DNA of 64,000 nt, taken from assembly GCF_034350045.1 (NCBI RefSeq), contig NZ_CP133781.1, positions 3,068,001 through 3,132,000 on the forward strand, given 5' to 3'. A program made the translations under genes and the position numbers. The DNA comes from Pseudomonas sp. CCI4.2 (GTDB lineage: Bacteria; Pseudomonadota; Gammaproteobacteria; Pseudomonadales; Pseudomonadaceae). Shown here in pieces: positions 1 to 7,871 of the stretch. The stretch's first letter is position 1. Each line of letters begins with the position of its first letter. Below the pieces are notes generated by a model, which saw nothing but the letters and a program-made list of their open reading frames with translations, was not told the DNA's origin and searched no databases.

Positions 1-215
1 GTGGGCAGGTCGTAGGCTTGCGAGAGAAAACCCACCTCTTCGCAGTCTTTGCGTTTGTGTGAGACATAAACCTGAGAGGCGGGATCGTTGCCCACCAGAA
101 TCACCGCCAAACCCGGCGTGCGCAGGCCCTGCTGGTGACGCTCGGCGACCCGTTTGGCGATCTGCTGGCGCAGGTTGGCTGCGATCGCTTTGCCGTCTAT
201 TAGTTTTGCAGTCAT
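1..215 (-). CDS. folD: FolD bifunctional methylenetetrahydrofolate dehydrogenase/cyclohydrolase, N-terminal part
   Basis: Reading the minus strand from the ATG at 215 gives [20 protein letters not shown] and then [20 protein letters not shown], the FolD N-terminal folate-binding region with the YVxxK motif that carries the catalytic Lys. The enzyme interconverts 5,10-methylene- and 10-formyl-tetrahydrofolate in the cytosol. Only about 71 of roughly 285 residues lie in the window; the rest is beyond position 1. It is transcribed away from the tRNA operon, so the two probably share an intergenic promoter region. Identification is firm; completeness of the gene cannot be judged. Confidence 0.93.
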   Translation of the reverse strand, partial: MTAKLIDGKAIAANLRQQIAKRVAERHQQGLRTPGLAVILVGNDPASQVYVSHKRKDCEEVGFLSQAYDLP

Positions 216-347
216 TACGCGTGATTAACCATCGAAAGGGATTGAAAAAGAGCGCGCATTCTCGCATGCCGTGACGCAAGGGCAAAGGCGCTTGGTTTGC
301 ATATTCTGCTAACCCCTTTATCTAGCTGAATTTTTTTCGAAAAAGAG

Positions 348-376
348 TTGACGACTATCGGGGCCGTCTATAAGAT
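348..376 (+). promoter_or_regulatory. Promoter of the tRNA operon
   Basis: TTGACG at 348-353 is followed by TATAAGAT at 369-376. Taking TAAGAT as the -10 hexamer gives a 17-base spacer. It lies about 120 bases before the first tRNA, leaving a 5' leader for processing. This is a consensus match only. Confidence 0.6.
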
Positions 377-494
377 TCGTCGCACTTGTCGGGCAGAGCC
401 TAGCACTGGTCAAGAAAGTCAGGCAGAGTAGTTGGTTCGCTTGACGTGACTGAAAGCTCTTAATTTGTAGTCGTTAAAGATGCAGATTAAATAA

Positions 495-571
495 GTGCCC
501 GTAGCTCAGTTGGATAGAGCATCCGCCTTCTAAGCGGATGGTCGCAGGTTCGAGTCCTGCCGGGTGCGCCA
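495..571 (+). tRNA. tRNA-Arg (anticodon TCT)
   Basis: A complete cloverleaf of 77 bases: the acceptor GTGCCCG pairs with CGGGTGC (with G-T pairs), the D arm is GTAGCTCAGTTGGATAGAGC, the anticodon stem CCGCC/GGCGG region encloses TCT, the T loop is GGTTCGAGTCC, and CCA is encoded at 569-571. It is first in an Arg-His-Leu operon, the same order as the start of the E. coli argX-hisR-leuT-proM operon. Confidence 0.95.
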
Positions 572-627
572 TTCAGGCAACTTTGGCACAAGTAACGTTG
601 CATGTAGGCACCAGTCACACGCTATTT

Positions 628-704
628 GGTGGGCGTAGCTCAGTTGGTAGAGCACGGGATTGTGACTCCCGTTGTCGAGGGTTCGATCCCCTTCGTCCAC
701 CCCA
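628..704 (+). tRNA. tRNA-His (anticodon GTG)
   Basis: Complete cloverleaf with the extra 5' G (position -1, base 628) that is diagnostic of tRNA-His and pairs with the C before CCA. The anticodon loop is ATTGTGACT with GTG. The T loop is GGTTCGATCCC and CCA is encoded at 702-704. It is second in the tRNA operon, 56 bases after tRNA-Arg. Confidence 0.95.
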
Positions 705-761
705 TATTAGAAAAGGCGCCAGATCTAAACGTCTGGCGTCGTTGCTTCAAAAGCTTGACGC

Positions 762-846
762 GCGGATGTGGTGGAATTGGTAGACACACTGGATTTAGGT
801 TCCAGCGCCGCAAGGTGTGAGAGTTCGAGTCTCTCCGTCCGCACCA
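762..846 (+). tRNA. tRNA-Leu (anticodon TAG)
   Basis: An 85-base class II tRNA. The acceptor GCGGATG pairs with CGTCCGC, the anticodon stem CTGGA/TCCAG encloses TTTAGGT (anticodon TAG), and there is a long variable arm. The T loop is AGTTCGAGTCT and CCA is encoded at 844-846. It is the last tRNA of the operon. No tRNA-Pro follows, unlike the E. coli counterpart. Confidence 0.95.
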
Positions 847-856
847 AATACAACTT

Positions 857-910
857 TGCGAATGATGTATTCGCAGAGAGAAAAGAAGCCGCCTAGTGCG
901 GCTTTTTTTT
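857..910 (+). terminator. Double hairpin ending the tRNA operon
   Basis: The first hairpin, TGCGAAT/ATTCGCA (857-863 with 869-875), lies 10 bases after tRNA-Leu and may aid 3' processing. The second, AAGCCGC/GCGGCTT (886-892 with 898-904, loop CTAGT), runs straight into eight T residues (903-910) and is a textbook intrinsic terminator. Bases 911-1164 hold no gene that I can support. Confidence 0.85.
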
Positions 911-1164
911 GTTTCTATATATTGGGTTTTTAGGTTTGGCGTCGACGGCTCATGCCGGTTTTTTCGACGTCAGGCGTGTTTTTGATAGGCGGTTTTTGGT
1001 TGGAAGGTTGGCTGTTGTAAGCCGGTGCGTCCTGCTTCCTTATATAGGGTAGGACTGCGCCAGACACTTCGCCTGCCCACTGGCATCAACTGTTCACAAG
1101 GATCGTCGTCGATCCCTCGCGCCGGTTGGATTCCACGCCGTTTATTTACCCTTTTTCAGTAGGG

Positions 1165-1192
1165 TGACTTCTTGAGTTTGACCCACTAGAAT
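1165..1192 (+). promoter_or_regulatory. tig: Possible tig promoter
   Basis: TGACTT at 1165-1170 and TAGAAT at 1187-1192 are separated by 16 bases, with the tig start 62 bases further on. The match is moderate and other start sites in the 340-base gap after the tRNA terminator are possible. Confidence 0.35.
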
Positions 1193-1253
1193 GCATGCCC
1201 TTGATTCTGGGGTCGGAAACGGCCGGCTAACGTTTGTGCAACGAGGAATATCC

Positions 1254-2564
1254 ATGCAAGTTTCTGTTGAAAATACTACTGCTCTTGAGCGCCGCATGAC
1301 CATTGGCGTGCCTTCCGAGCGCATCGAGACTGAAGTCAACAAGCGTCTGCAGCAAGCTGCCCGTAGTGCCAAAATCCCAGGCTTCCGTCCGGGTAAAGTG
1401 CCTATGAGCGTTATCCGTCAGCGTTATGAAGACGGTGCCCGTCAGGAAGCCTTGAGCGAACTGATCCAGGCAACTTTTTACGAAGCAGTGGTTGAGCAGA
1501 AGCTGAACCCGGCTGGCGCTCCGTCCGTAGAGCCAAAAACCTTTGAAAAAGGTAAAGACCTGGAATACATCGCTACGTTTGAAGTATTCCCGGAATTTAC
1601 CGTTGCAGGCTTTGAGTCCATCGCTGTAGAACGTCTGAGTGCAGACGTGGCTGATACTGATCTGGACAAAATGCTCGAAATCCTGCGCAAGCAGAACGTT
1701 CGTTATGAAGCCGCCGAGCGCGTTGCTCAGAACGACGATCAATTGAATATTGATTTCGTTGGCAAGGTTGACGGCGAAGTATTCGCTGGCGGTTCGGCCA
1801 CTGGCACTCAATTGGTATTGGGCTCCGGTCGCATGATTCCTGGTTTCGAAGAAGCCCTGGTCGGTGCTAAAGCTGGCGAAGAGCGGGTTCTGAACCTGAC
1901 CTTCCCGGAAAACTACCAGAACCTTGACCTGGCTAACAAAGCCGTCGAGTTCACCGTGACCGTCAACACCGTCTCCGAGCCTAAATTGCCTGAGCTGAAC
2001 GAAGAGTTCTTCACTCAGTTCGGTATCAAGGAATCGGGTGTTGAAGGTTTCCGCGTCGAAGTTCGCAAGAACATGGAGCGTGAGCTGCGTCAGGCGATCA
2101 AATCCAAGGTCAAAAATCAGGTAATGGACGGTCTGCTGGCTTCCAACCCGATCGACGTGCCTAAAGCGTTGCTCGACAACGAAGTCAACCGTCTGCGTGT
2201 TCAGGCCGTTCAGCAGTTCGGTGGCAACATCAAGCCTGACCAGCTGCCGGCAGAGCTGTTCACCGAACAAGCCAAGCGCCGAGTGGAGCTGGGCCTGATC
2301 GTTGCTGAAGTGGTCAAGCAGTTCGACCTCAAGCCAGACGACGCTCGCGTTCGTACCATGATTCAGGAAATGGCATCGGCTTACCAAGAGCCTGAGCAGG
2401 TTGTGTCCTGGTACTACAAGAACGATGAGCAACTGAACGAGGTTCGTTCGGTTGTGCTGGAAGAACAAGTTGTGGATACTGTTTTGCAGAAAGCTAGCGT
2501 GACCGATAAATCGGTCTCTTACGAAGAAGCTGTCAAGCCGGTTGAAGCTCCACAAGCCGACTGA
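1254..2564 (+). CDS. tig: Trigger factor
   Basis: Ribosome-bound peptidyl-prolyl isomerase and chaperone that meets nascent chains at the exit tunnel. The 436-residue protein has the ribosome-docking signature GFRPGK at residues 43-48, an FKBP-type domain at roughly 150-245 ([23 protein letters not shown] begins it), and the helical chaperone C-terminus. The reading frame is open from 1191, but the ATG at 1254 is preceded by the ribosome site CGAGGA and begins MQVSVENTT as in homologues, so 1254 is chosen. The length is normal for the family. It stands first in the tig-clpP-clpX-lon order conserved in gammaproteobacteria. Confidence 0.97.
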   Translation: MQVSVENTTALERRMTIGVPSERIETEVNKRLQQAARSAKIPGFRPGKVPMSVIRQRYEDGARQEALSELIQATFYEAVVEQKLNPAGAPSVEPKTFEKGKDLEYIATFEVFPEFTVAGFESIAVERLSADVADTDLDKMLEILRKQNVRYEAAERVAQNDDQLNIDFVGKVDGEVFAGGSATGTQLVLGSGRMIPGFEEALVGAKAGEERVLNLTFPENYQNLDLANKAVEFTVTVNTVSEPKLPELNEEFFTQFGIKESGVEGFRVEVRKNMERELRQAIKSKVKNQVMDGLLASNPIDVPKALLDNEVNRLRVQAVQQFGGNIKPDQLPAELFTEQAKRRVELGLIVAEVVKQFDLKPDDARVRTMIQEMASAYQEPEQVVSWYYKNDEQLNEVRSVVLEEQVVDTVLQKASVTDKSVSYEEAVKPVEAPQAD

Positions 2565-2589
2565 TTTTTTCTCTCGTTCGAAAACACCC

Positions 2590-2615
2590 ATAAGCCAGCC
2601 TTCGTGCTGGCTTAT
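2590..2615 (+). terminator. Hairpin between tig and clpP
   Basis: ATAAGCCAGC (2590-2599) pairs perfectly with GCTGGCTTAT (2606-2615) around CTTCGT. No run of T follows, so it may only attenuate tig transcription or act as a processing or stability element. Confidence 0.55.
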
Positions 2616-2655
2616 GTGTATTCAAGAAATGACTATTTGGGAGTGAATGCAGGAC

Positions 2656-3297
2656 ATGTCCCGCAATTCTTATATTCAGCAGAACTCTGACATCCAGGCC
2701 GCTGGCGGCTTGGTCCCGATGGTTATCGAGCAGTCCGCCCGTGGCGAACGCGCCTATGACATCTACTCGCGCCTCCTTAAGGAGCGGGTGATCTTTCTGG
2801 TAGGTCCGGTAGAAGACTACATGGCCAACCTGATCGCGGCGCAACTGCTGTTCCTTGAAGCCGAAAATCCGGACAAGGACATCCATCTTTACATCAACTC
2901 ACCAGGCGGTTCGGTGACTGCAGGGATGTCGATCTACGACACCATGCAATTCATCAAACCAGACGTGTCGACCATTTGCATCGGTCAGGCCTGCAGCATG
3001 GGTGCCTTGCTGTTAGCTGGCGGCGCCGCTAAAAAGCGTTATTGCCTGCCGAACTCGCGAATGATGATTCACCAGCCGTTGGGCGGCTTCCAGGGTCAAG
3101 CGTCGGATATCGACATTCATGCCAAGGAAATACTGTCCATTCGTGCTCGCCTGAATGAAATTCTGGCTCACCATACCGGGCAATCGATTGAGACGATCGA
3201 GCAAGACACCAATCGCGACAACTTCATGAGCGCCGAACGCGCTGCTGAATACGGTCTGATCGATCAGGTACTCACTCAGCGTCAAATGGCTAAGTAA
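2656..3297 (+). CDS. clpP: ATP-dependent Clp protease proteolytic subunit
   Basis: Serine peptidase subunit that forms the two-ring proteolytic chamber for ClpX or ClpA. The catalytic triad is visible (numbering from this start): Ser114 in GQACSMGA, His139 in MMIHQPLGG and Asp188 in TNRDNFMS. The start is uncertain: ATG 2647 lies only 3 bases after GGGAG, ATG 2656 lies 12 bases after it and gives the family-like MSRNSYIQQ. 213 residues is slightly longer than usual. The stretch [22 protein letters not shown] differs from the SMGAFLL..KR(F/Y)CLPNSRVMIHQP that I recall for other pseudomonads, without loss of active-site residues. clpX follows after 105 bases. Confidence 0.95.
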   Translation: MSRNSYIQQNSDIQAAGGLVPMVIEQSARGERAYDIYSRLLKERVIFLVGPVEDYMANLIAAQLLFLEAENPDKDIHLYINSPGGSVTAGMSIYDTMQFIKPDVSTICIGQACSMGALLLAGGAAKKRYCLPNSRMMIHQPLGGFQGQASDIDIHAKEILSIRARLNEILAHHTGQSIETIEQDTNRDNFMSAERAAEYGLIDQVLTQRQMAK

Positions 3298-3402
3298 GCA
3301 GCTCAATCGTGGGTGGTTGGAATTACTGACCACCTGCGGACTTGAAAAAGCCCGCAATAGCCTTCATCTTGTGTTGCAAGCCTACCGGATTGGATCGATC
3401 GA

Positions 3403-4686
3403 ATGACTGACACTCGCAACGGCGAGGACAACGGCAAACTGCTCTATTGCTCCTTCTGTGGCAAAAGCCAGCATGAAGTGCGCAAATTGATTGCCGGCCC
3501 CTCGGTTTTTATCTGTGACGAATGCGTCGACCTGTGCAATGACATCATCCGAGAGGAGGTGCAAGAAGCTCAGGCTGAAAGCAGCGCGCACAAATTGCCA
3601 TCGCCAAAGGAAATCAGCGGCATCCTTGATCAGTATGTGATTGGTCAAGAGCGTGCAAAAAAGGTTTTGGCCGTAGCGGTGTATAACCACTACAAGCGTC
3701 TGAACCAGCGTGACAAGAAAAATGATGATGTTGAACTGGGCAAAAGTAACATCCTGCTGATCGGCCCTACGGGTTCGGGCAAGACGTTGCTGGCTGAAAC
3801 ATTGGCCCGTTTGCTTAATGTTCCTTTCACCATCGCTGACGCCACCACCCTGACCGAAGCTGGTTATGTGGGTGAGGACGTTGAAAATATCATTCAGAAG
3901 CTGTTGCAGAAATGCGACTACGACGTAGAAAAAGCCCAAATGGGTATTGTCTACATCGATGAAATCGACAAGATTTCGCGCAAATCCGACAATCCTTCGA
4001 TTACTCGCGACGTTTCTGGCGAAGGCGTGCAACAAGCTTTGCTGAAGCTGATCGAAGGCACCGTGGCTTCTGTTCCTCCTCAAGGGGGTCGCAAGCATCC
4101 ACAGCAGGAATTCCTGCAAGTGGACACGCGTAACATCCTGTTTATCTGCGGCGGTGCATTCTCAGGCCTCGAAAAGGTTATTCAGAGCCGTTCCACTCGC
4201 GGCGGCATAGGCTTCAACGCCGAAGTTCGCAGCAAGGAAGAAGGCAAGAAGGTTGGCGAGTCGCTGCGTGAAGTCGAGCCTGACGATTTGGTCAAGTTCG
4301 GTCTGATCCCGGAATTCGTAGGCCGTCTGCCGGTTCTGGCGACGTTGGACGAATTGGATGAGGCTGCGTTGATGCAGATTCTTACCGAGCCGAAAAACGC
4401 GCTGACCAAGCAATATGCAAAATTGTTCGAAATGGAAGGTGTGGACCTTGAGTTCCGTGCTGATGCGTTGAAGTCCATCGCCAAACGTGCGCTTGAGCGC
4501 AAAACTGGCGCTCGGGGTCTTCGCTCCATTCTTGAGGGCGTTTTGCTCGACACCATGTACGAGATCCCTTCGCAGTCTGAAGTGAGCAAGGTGGTGATCG
4601 ACGAGAGCGTCATCGAGGGCACGTCCAAGCCGCTGTTGATCTACGAAAACAGCGAGCCGCCTGCCAAGGCTGCTCCGGACGCGTAA
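3403..4686 (+). CDS. clpX: ATP-dependent Clp protease ATP-binding subunit ClpX
   Basis: AAA+ unfoldase that recognises tagged proteins (for example ssrA-tagged) and feeds them into ClpP. The N-terminal C4 zinc finger has Cys16, Cys19, Cys38 and Cys41. Walker A GPTGSGKT is at 121-128, the pore loop GYVG is at 154-157, and Walker B is YIDEIDKI. 427 residues is the standard length. It lies 105 bases after clpP and ends at a strong terminator, so lon is a separate unit. Confidence 0.97.
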   Translation: MTDTRNGEDNGKLLYCSFCGKSQHEVRKLIAGPSVFICDECVDLCNDIIREEVQEAQAESSAHKLPSPKEISGILDQYVIGQERAKKVLAVAVYNHYKRLNQRDKKNDDVELGKSNILLIGPTGSGKTLLAETLARLLNVPFTIADATTLTEAGYVGEDVENIIQKLLQKCDYDVEKAQMGIVYIDEIDKISRKSDNPSITRDVSGEGVQQALLKLIEGTVASVPPQGGRKHPQQEFLQVDTRNILFICGGAFSGLEKVIQSRSTRGGIGFNAEVRSKEEGKKVGESLREVEPDDLVKFGLIPEFVGRLPVLATLDELDEAALMQILTEPKNALTKQYAKLFEMEGVDLEFRADALKSIAKRALERKTGARGLRSILEGVLLDTMYEIPSQSEVSKVVIDESVIEGTSKPLLIYENSEPPAKAAPDA

Positions 4687-4702
4687 GCAACAATTTGTAA
4701 TG

Positions 4703-4729
4703 AAAAGGGGGCCTTCGGGTCCCCTTTTT
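4703..4729 (+). terminator. Intrinsic terminator after clpX
   Basis: AAAAGGGGGCC pairs with GGTCCCCTTTT around a TTCG tetraloop (4714-4717), giving a stem of about 11 pairs with one G-T, followed by T residues to 4729. It separates clpPX from lon. Confidence 0.9.
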
Positions 4730-4746
4730 CTTTATCTGCGCCAGCG

Positions 4747-4775
4747 CTTGTTTTTTTGGGGATCTACCCCCATCT
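4747..4775 (+). promoter_or_regulatory. lon: Sigma-32 (heat-shock) type promoter of lon
   Basis: CTTGTTT at 4747-4753 and CCCCATCT at 4768-4775 are 14 bases apart. This fits the RpoH consensus CTTGAAA-N13/15-CCCCATnT, with an exact -10 match. The lon ATG is 59 bases downstream. Heat-shock control of lon is established in E. coli; here it is inferred from sequence. Confidence 0.7.
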
Positions 4776-4833
4776 TGGTTTCAAGCTTAATTCTATCTGT
4801 CCGCGGCTGTACGGCCGCCGTAGAGGCGAAAAC

Positions 4834-7230
4834 ATGAAAACAACCATCGAATTGCCTCTCTTGCCATTGCGTGATGTTGTGGTTTATCCGCACATGGTTA
4901 TCCCGCTGTTCGTGGGGCGTGAGAAATCTATCGAGGCCCTTGAGGCCGCGATGACCGGCGACAAGCAAATCCTCTTGCTTGCCCAGAGAAATCCCGCAGA
5001 CGACGATCCAGGTGAAGATGCTCTTTATAGCGTCGGCACCGTTGCAACGGTATTGCAGTTGCTCAAGCTGCCTGATGGCACCGTCAAGGTGTTGGTCGAA
5101 GGCGAGCAGCGTGGCACTGTCGAGCGCTTCATTGAAGTCGAGGGTCATTGTCGCGCTGAAGTAGCGCTGATCGAAGAGGTGGATGCACCCGATCGCGAAT
5201 CCGAAGTGTTTGTGCGCAGCCTGTTGGCTCAGTTCGAACAATATGTACAGCTGGGCAAAAAAGTGCCCGCTGAAGTCCTGTCTTCCCTCAACAGCATTGA
5301 TGAGCCGGGTCGCCTGGTCGATACCATGTCCGCGCACATGGCGTTGAAAATCGAGCAGAAGCAGGAAATTCTCGAAATTGTTGACCTGTCTGCACGGGTA
5401 GAGCACGTGTTGGCATTGCTGGACGCTGAAATTGACCTGCTGCAGGTTGAGAAGCGTATCCGCGGCCGTGTCAAAAAGCAGATGGAGCGCAGCCAGCGCG
5501 AGTACTACCTGAATGAGCAGATGAAGGCCATTCAGAAAGAGCTGGGCGACAGCGATGAAAGCCACAACGAAATCGAAGACCTCAAAAAGCGCATCGATGC
5601 AGCTGGTTTGCCTAAAGATGCCCTGACCAAAGCGCTGGCGGAGCTGAACAAGCTCAAGCAAATGTCGCCGATGTCGGCTGAAGCCACGGTGGTTCGCTCT
5701 TACATCGATTGGCTGGTACAGGTGCCTTGGAAGGCTCAGAGCAAAGTCCGTCTGGACTTGACCCGCGCTGAAGATATTCTCGACGCCGACCATTACGGCC
5801 TGGATGAAGTCAAAGAACGCATTCTCGAATACCTCGCCGTGCAAAAACGCGTGAAGAAAATTCGTGGTCCTGTGTTGTGTCTGGTCGGTCCGCCGGGTGT
5901 GGGTAAAACCTCCCTCGCCGAGTCAATTGCCCATGCAACCAACCGTAAATTTGTGCGCATGGCCTTGGGTGGCGTGCGTGATGAAGCGGAAATTCGTGGT
6001 CATCGCCGGACGTATATCGGTTCGATGCCCGGACGATTGATACAAAAGATGACGAAAGTGGGCGTTCGCAACCCGCTGTTCCTGCTCGACGAAATCGACA
6101 AAATGGGCAGCGACATGCGTGGCGATCCGGCCTCGGCATTGCTTGAAGTACTTGATCCAGAGCAGAACCACGCCTTCAACGATCACTATCTGGAAGTCGA
6201 TTACGACCTTTCCGATGTGATGTTCCTGTGCACGGCTAACTCGATGAATATTCCTGCGGCGCTGCTGGACCGAATGGAAGTCATCCGCCTGCCTGGCTAT
6301 ACCGAAGATGAAAAAATCAACATTGCAGTCAAGTACTTATCGCCTAAACAGATTCAGGCTAATGGCTTGAAGAAAGGCGAAATCGAGTTTGACGAAGAAG
6401 CGATCCGCGACATCGTGCGTTATTACACCCGTGAAGCGGGCGTGCGGAGTCTGGAAAGGCAAATTGCGAAAATCTGCCGCAAGGCCGTTAAAGAGCACGC
6501 GCTTGAAAAGCGCTTCTCGATCCGCGTAACGGCGCAAATGCTGGAGGATTTCCTCGGTGTTCGTAAATTCCGCTACGGTTTGGCCGAAGTCCAAGACCAA
6601 ATTGGACAAGTAACCGGTTTGGCATGGACTCAGGTGGGCGGTGAATTACTAACCATTGAAGCGGCCGTGGTCCCGGGTAAAGGTCAGTTGATCAAGACCG
6701 GTTCATTGGGTGATGTAATGGTTGAATCCATCACCGCTGCGCTGACGGTTGTGCGCAGTCGGGCCAAAAGCTTGGGAATCCCTCTGGACTTCCATGAGAA
6801 GCGCGACACCCATATCCATATGCCGGAAGGCGCGACGCCTAAAGACGGTCCTAGCGCGGGCGTAGGTATGTGCACGGCCCTTGTTTCAGCGCTGACACAG
6901 ATACCGGTGCGTGCTGACGTGGCAATGACCGGTGAAATCACCCTGCGGGGGCAGGTTTTGGCGATCGGCGGCTTGAAGGAAAAACTGCTCGCGGCGCACC
7001 GTGGCGGGATCAAAACCGTGATCATTCCTGAAGAGAACGTACGGGATTTGAAGGAAATTCCGGACAATATCAAACGGGACTTGCAGATTAAACCGGTTAA
7101 ATGGATTGACGAGGTCCTGCAAATTGCGCTGCAATACGCGCCGCAGCCCTTACCGGATGTGGCTCCTGAACTGGTAGCCAAGGACGAAAAGCGCGAGTCT
7201 GACGCTAAGGGAAGAATTAGCACGCATTAG
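4834..7230 (+). CDS. lon: ATP-dependent protease Lon (LonA)
   Basis: Cytosolic AAA+ serine protease that degrades misfolded and regulatory proteins. It has 798 residues: an N-terminal substrate-binding LAN domain beginning LPLLPLRDVVVYPHMVIPL, a coiled-coil region near 200-270, Walker A GPPGVGKT at 352-359, and a C-terminal S16 domain with catalytic Ser674 (GPSAGVG) and Lys717 (GGLKEK). The frame is open from 4756, but ATG 4834 has the upstream AGAGGCG ribosome site and the canonical N-terminus. It is followed by hupB with its own promoter. This is the canonical lon by position; some pseudomonads carry a second copy elsewhere. Confidence 0.97.
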   Translation: MKTTIELPLLPLRDVVVYPHMVIPLFVGREKSIEALEAAMTGDKQILLLAQRNPADDDPGEDALYSVGTVATVLQLLKLPDGTVKVLVEGEQRGTVERFIEVEGHCRAEVALIEEVDAPDRESEVFVRSLLAQFEQYVQLGKKVPAEVLSSLNSIDEPGRLVDTMSAHMALKIEQKQEILEIVDLSARVEHVLALLDAEIDLLQVEKRIRGRVKKQMERSQREYYLNEQMKAIQKELGDSDESHNEIEDLKKRIDAAGLPKDALTKALAELNKLKQMSPMSAEATVVRSYIDWLVQVPWKAQSKVRLDLTRAEDILDADHYGLDEVKERILEYLAVQKRVKKIRGPVLCLVGPPGVGKTSLAESIAHATNRKFVRMALGGVRDEAEIRGHRRTYIGSMPGRLIQKMTKVGVRNPLFLLDEIDKMGSDMRGDPASALLEVLDPEQNHAFNDHYLEVDYDLSDVMFLCTANSMNIPAALLDRMEVIRLPGYTEDEKINIAVKYLSPKQIQANGLKKGEIEFDEEAIRDIVRYYTREAGVRSLERQIAKICRKAVKEHALEKRFSIRVTAQMLEDFLGVRKFRYGLAEVQDQIGQVTGLAWTQVGGELLTIEAAVVPGKGQLIKTGSLGDVMVESITAALTVVRSRAKSLGIPLDFHEKRDTHIHMPEGATPKDGPSAGVGMCTALVSALTQIPVRADVAMTGEITLRGQVLAIGGLKEKLLAAHRGGIKTVIIPEENVRDLKEIPDNIKRDLQIKPVKWIDEVLQIALQYAPQPLPDVAPELVAKDEKRESDAKGRISTH

Positions 7231-7245
7231 TCTGCATGGCCTTCC

Positions 7246-7275
7246 TTGACAGCTTTTTAGAGCCCTTGTTATAAA
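7246..7275 (+). promoter_or_regulatory. hupB: hupB promoter
   Basis: A perfect -35 TTGACA (7246-7251) and TATAAA (7270-7275) are separated by 18 bases, about 95 bases before the hupB GTG. A strong housekeeping promoter fits an abundant nucleoid protein. Confidence 0.75.
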
Positions 7276-7369
7276 GCGGCTCTAAAAGAGTCTGTAGGCC
7301 ATTCAGCGCTCGTTTTGCTTAACACCAAAAAACTTAGAAACGTACTCAATAGATATAAGGGGACTTAGA

Positions 7370-7642
7370 GTGAACAAGTCGGAACTGATTGATGCTATCG
7401 CTGCATCTGCTGATATCCCGAAAGCTGCTGCTGGCCGTGCGCTGGACGCAGTAATCGAATCCGTCACTGGCGCTCTTAAGGCTGGCGACTCTGTTGTACT
7501 GGTAGGTTTCGGTACGTTCTCCGTTACTGATCGTCCTGCTCGTATCGGTCGCAACCCTCAAACCGGTAAGACGCTGGAAATAGCTGCCGCAAAAAAACCA
7601 GGTTTCAAAGCCGGTAAAGCACTGAAAGAAGCTGTTAACTAA
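7370..7642 (+). CDS. hupB: DNA-binding protein HU-beta
   Basis: Small histone-like protein of 90 residues that binds and bends DNA without strong sequence preference. It begins [27 protein letters not shown] and carries the HU/IHF signature [21 protein letters not shown] with the DNA-intercalating Pro of the beta arm. The start is GTG, preceded by AAGGGGA. It lies between lon and ppiD, as in other pseudomonads and enterics. Confidence 0.97.
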   Translation: MNKSELIDAIAASADIPKAAAGRALDAVIESVTGALKAGDSVVLVGFGTFSVTDRPARIGRNPQTGKTLEIAAAKKPGFKAGKALKEAVN

Positions 7643-7695
7643 GCTACTTTCACGCCTTTGCCTATCCAGGCCAGAGTCATTTCTGTCTTGGCAGC

Positions 7696-7771
7696 GGAGC
7701 GGTAGGTCAGCCGGTACAAAAGCCGTGCTGGTCCACCGAGGTCGCGGATTCGAGCCTCGACCGCTCCGCCA
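7696..7771 (+). pseudogene. Decayed tRNA-Asp-like gene
   Basis: 76 bases aligning along their length with tRNA-Asp(GTC). The 7-bp acceptor stem GGAGCGG/CCGCTCC is intact and GCCA (7768-7771) is encoded. The D stem GGTC no longer pairs with AAAA, the anticodon stem has three mismatches out of five, the body is one base short, and the best-placed anticodon would be GGT rather than GTC. The T arm keeps TTCGAG, but the stem pairs poorly unless the loop shifts by one. It sits between hupB and an intact terminator. It is probably a non-functional remnant; a repurposed tRNA-like RNA cannot be excluded. Confidence 0.7.
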
Positions 7772-7779
7772 GTTACGAG

Positions 7780-7810
7780 AAGGCGCATCCTCGGATGCGC
7801 CTTTCTTCTT
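7780..7810 (+). terminator. Intrinsic terminator after the tRNA-like sequence
   Basis: AAGGCGCATCC (7780-7790) pairs with GGATGCGCCTT (7793-7803) and is followed by the T-rich CTTCTTT. It ends the hupB/tRNA-like transcription unit before ppiD. Confidence 0.85.
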
Positions 7811-7871
7811 TCCGGATTCTACCCACGCTCCGCGGTTGGTTTAATTCAGTACAACCGTTTCTGGGGGACGC

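Noticed and set aside
911..1253. A tRNA-Pro expected after tRNA-Leu by analogy with E. coli
   Set aside because: No cloverleaf or CCA-ended sequence is visible in this stretch.
1227..2591. Long minus-strand open frame opposite tig
   Set aside because: It is the antisense shadow of a well-conserved gene in high-GC DNA. It has no ribosome site or family features.
4732..5844. 370-codon minus-strand frame opposite the start of lon
   Set aside because: Shadow of lon; composition follows the codon pattern of the sense gene.
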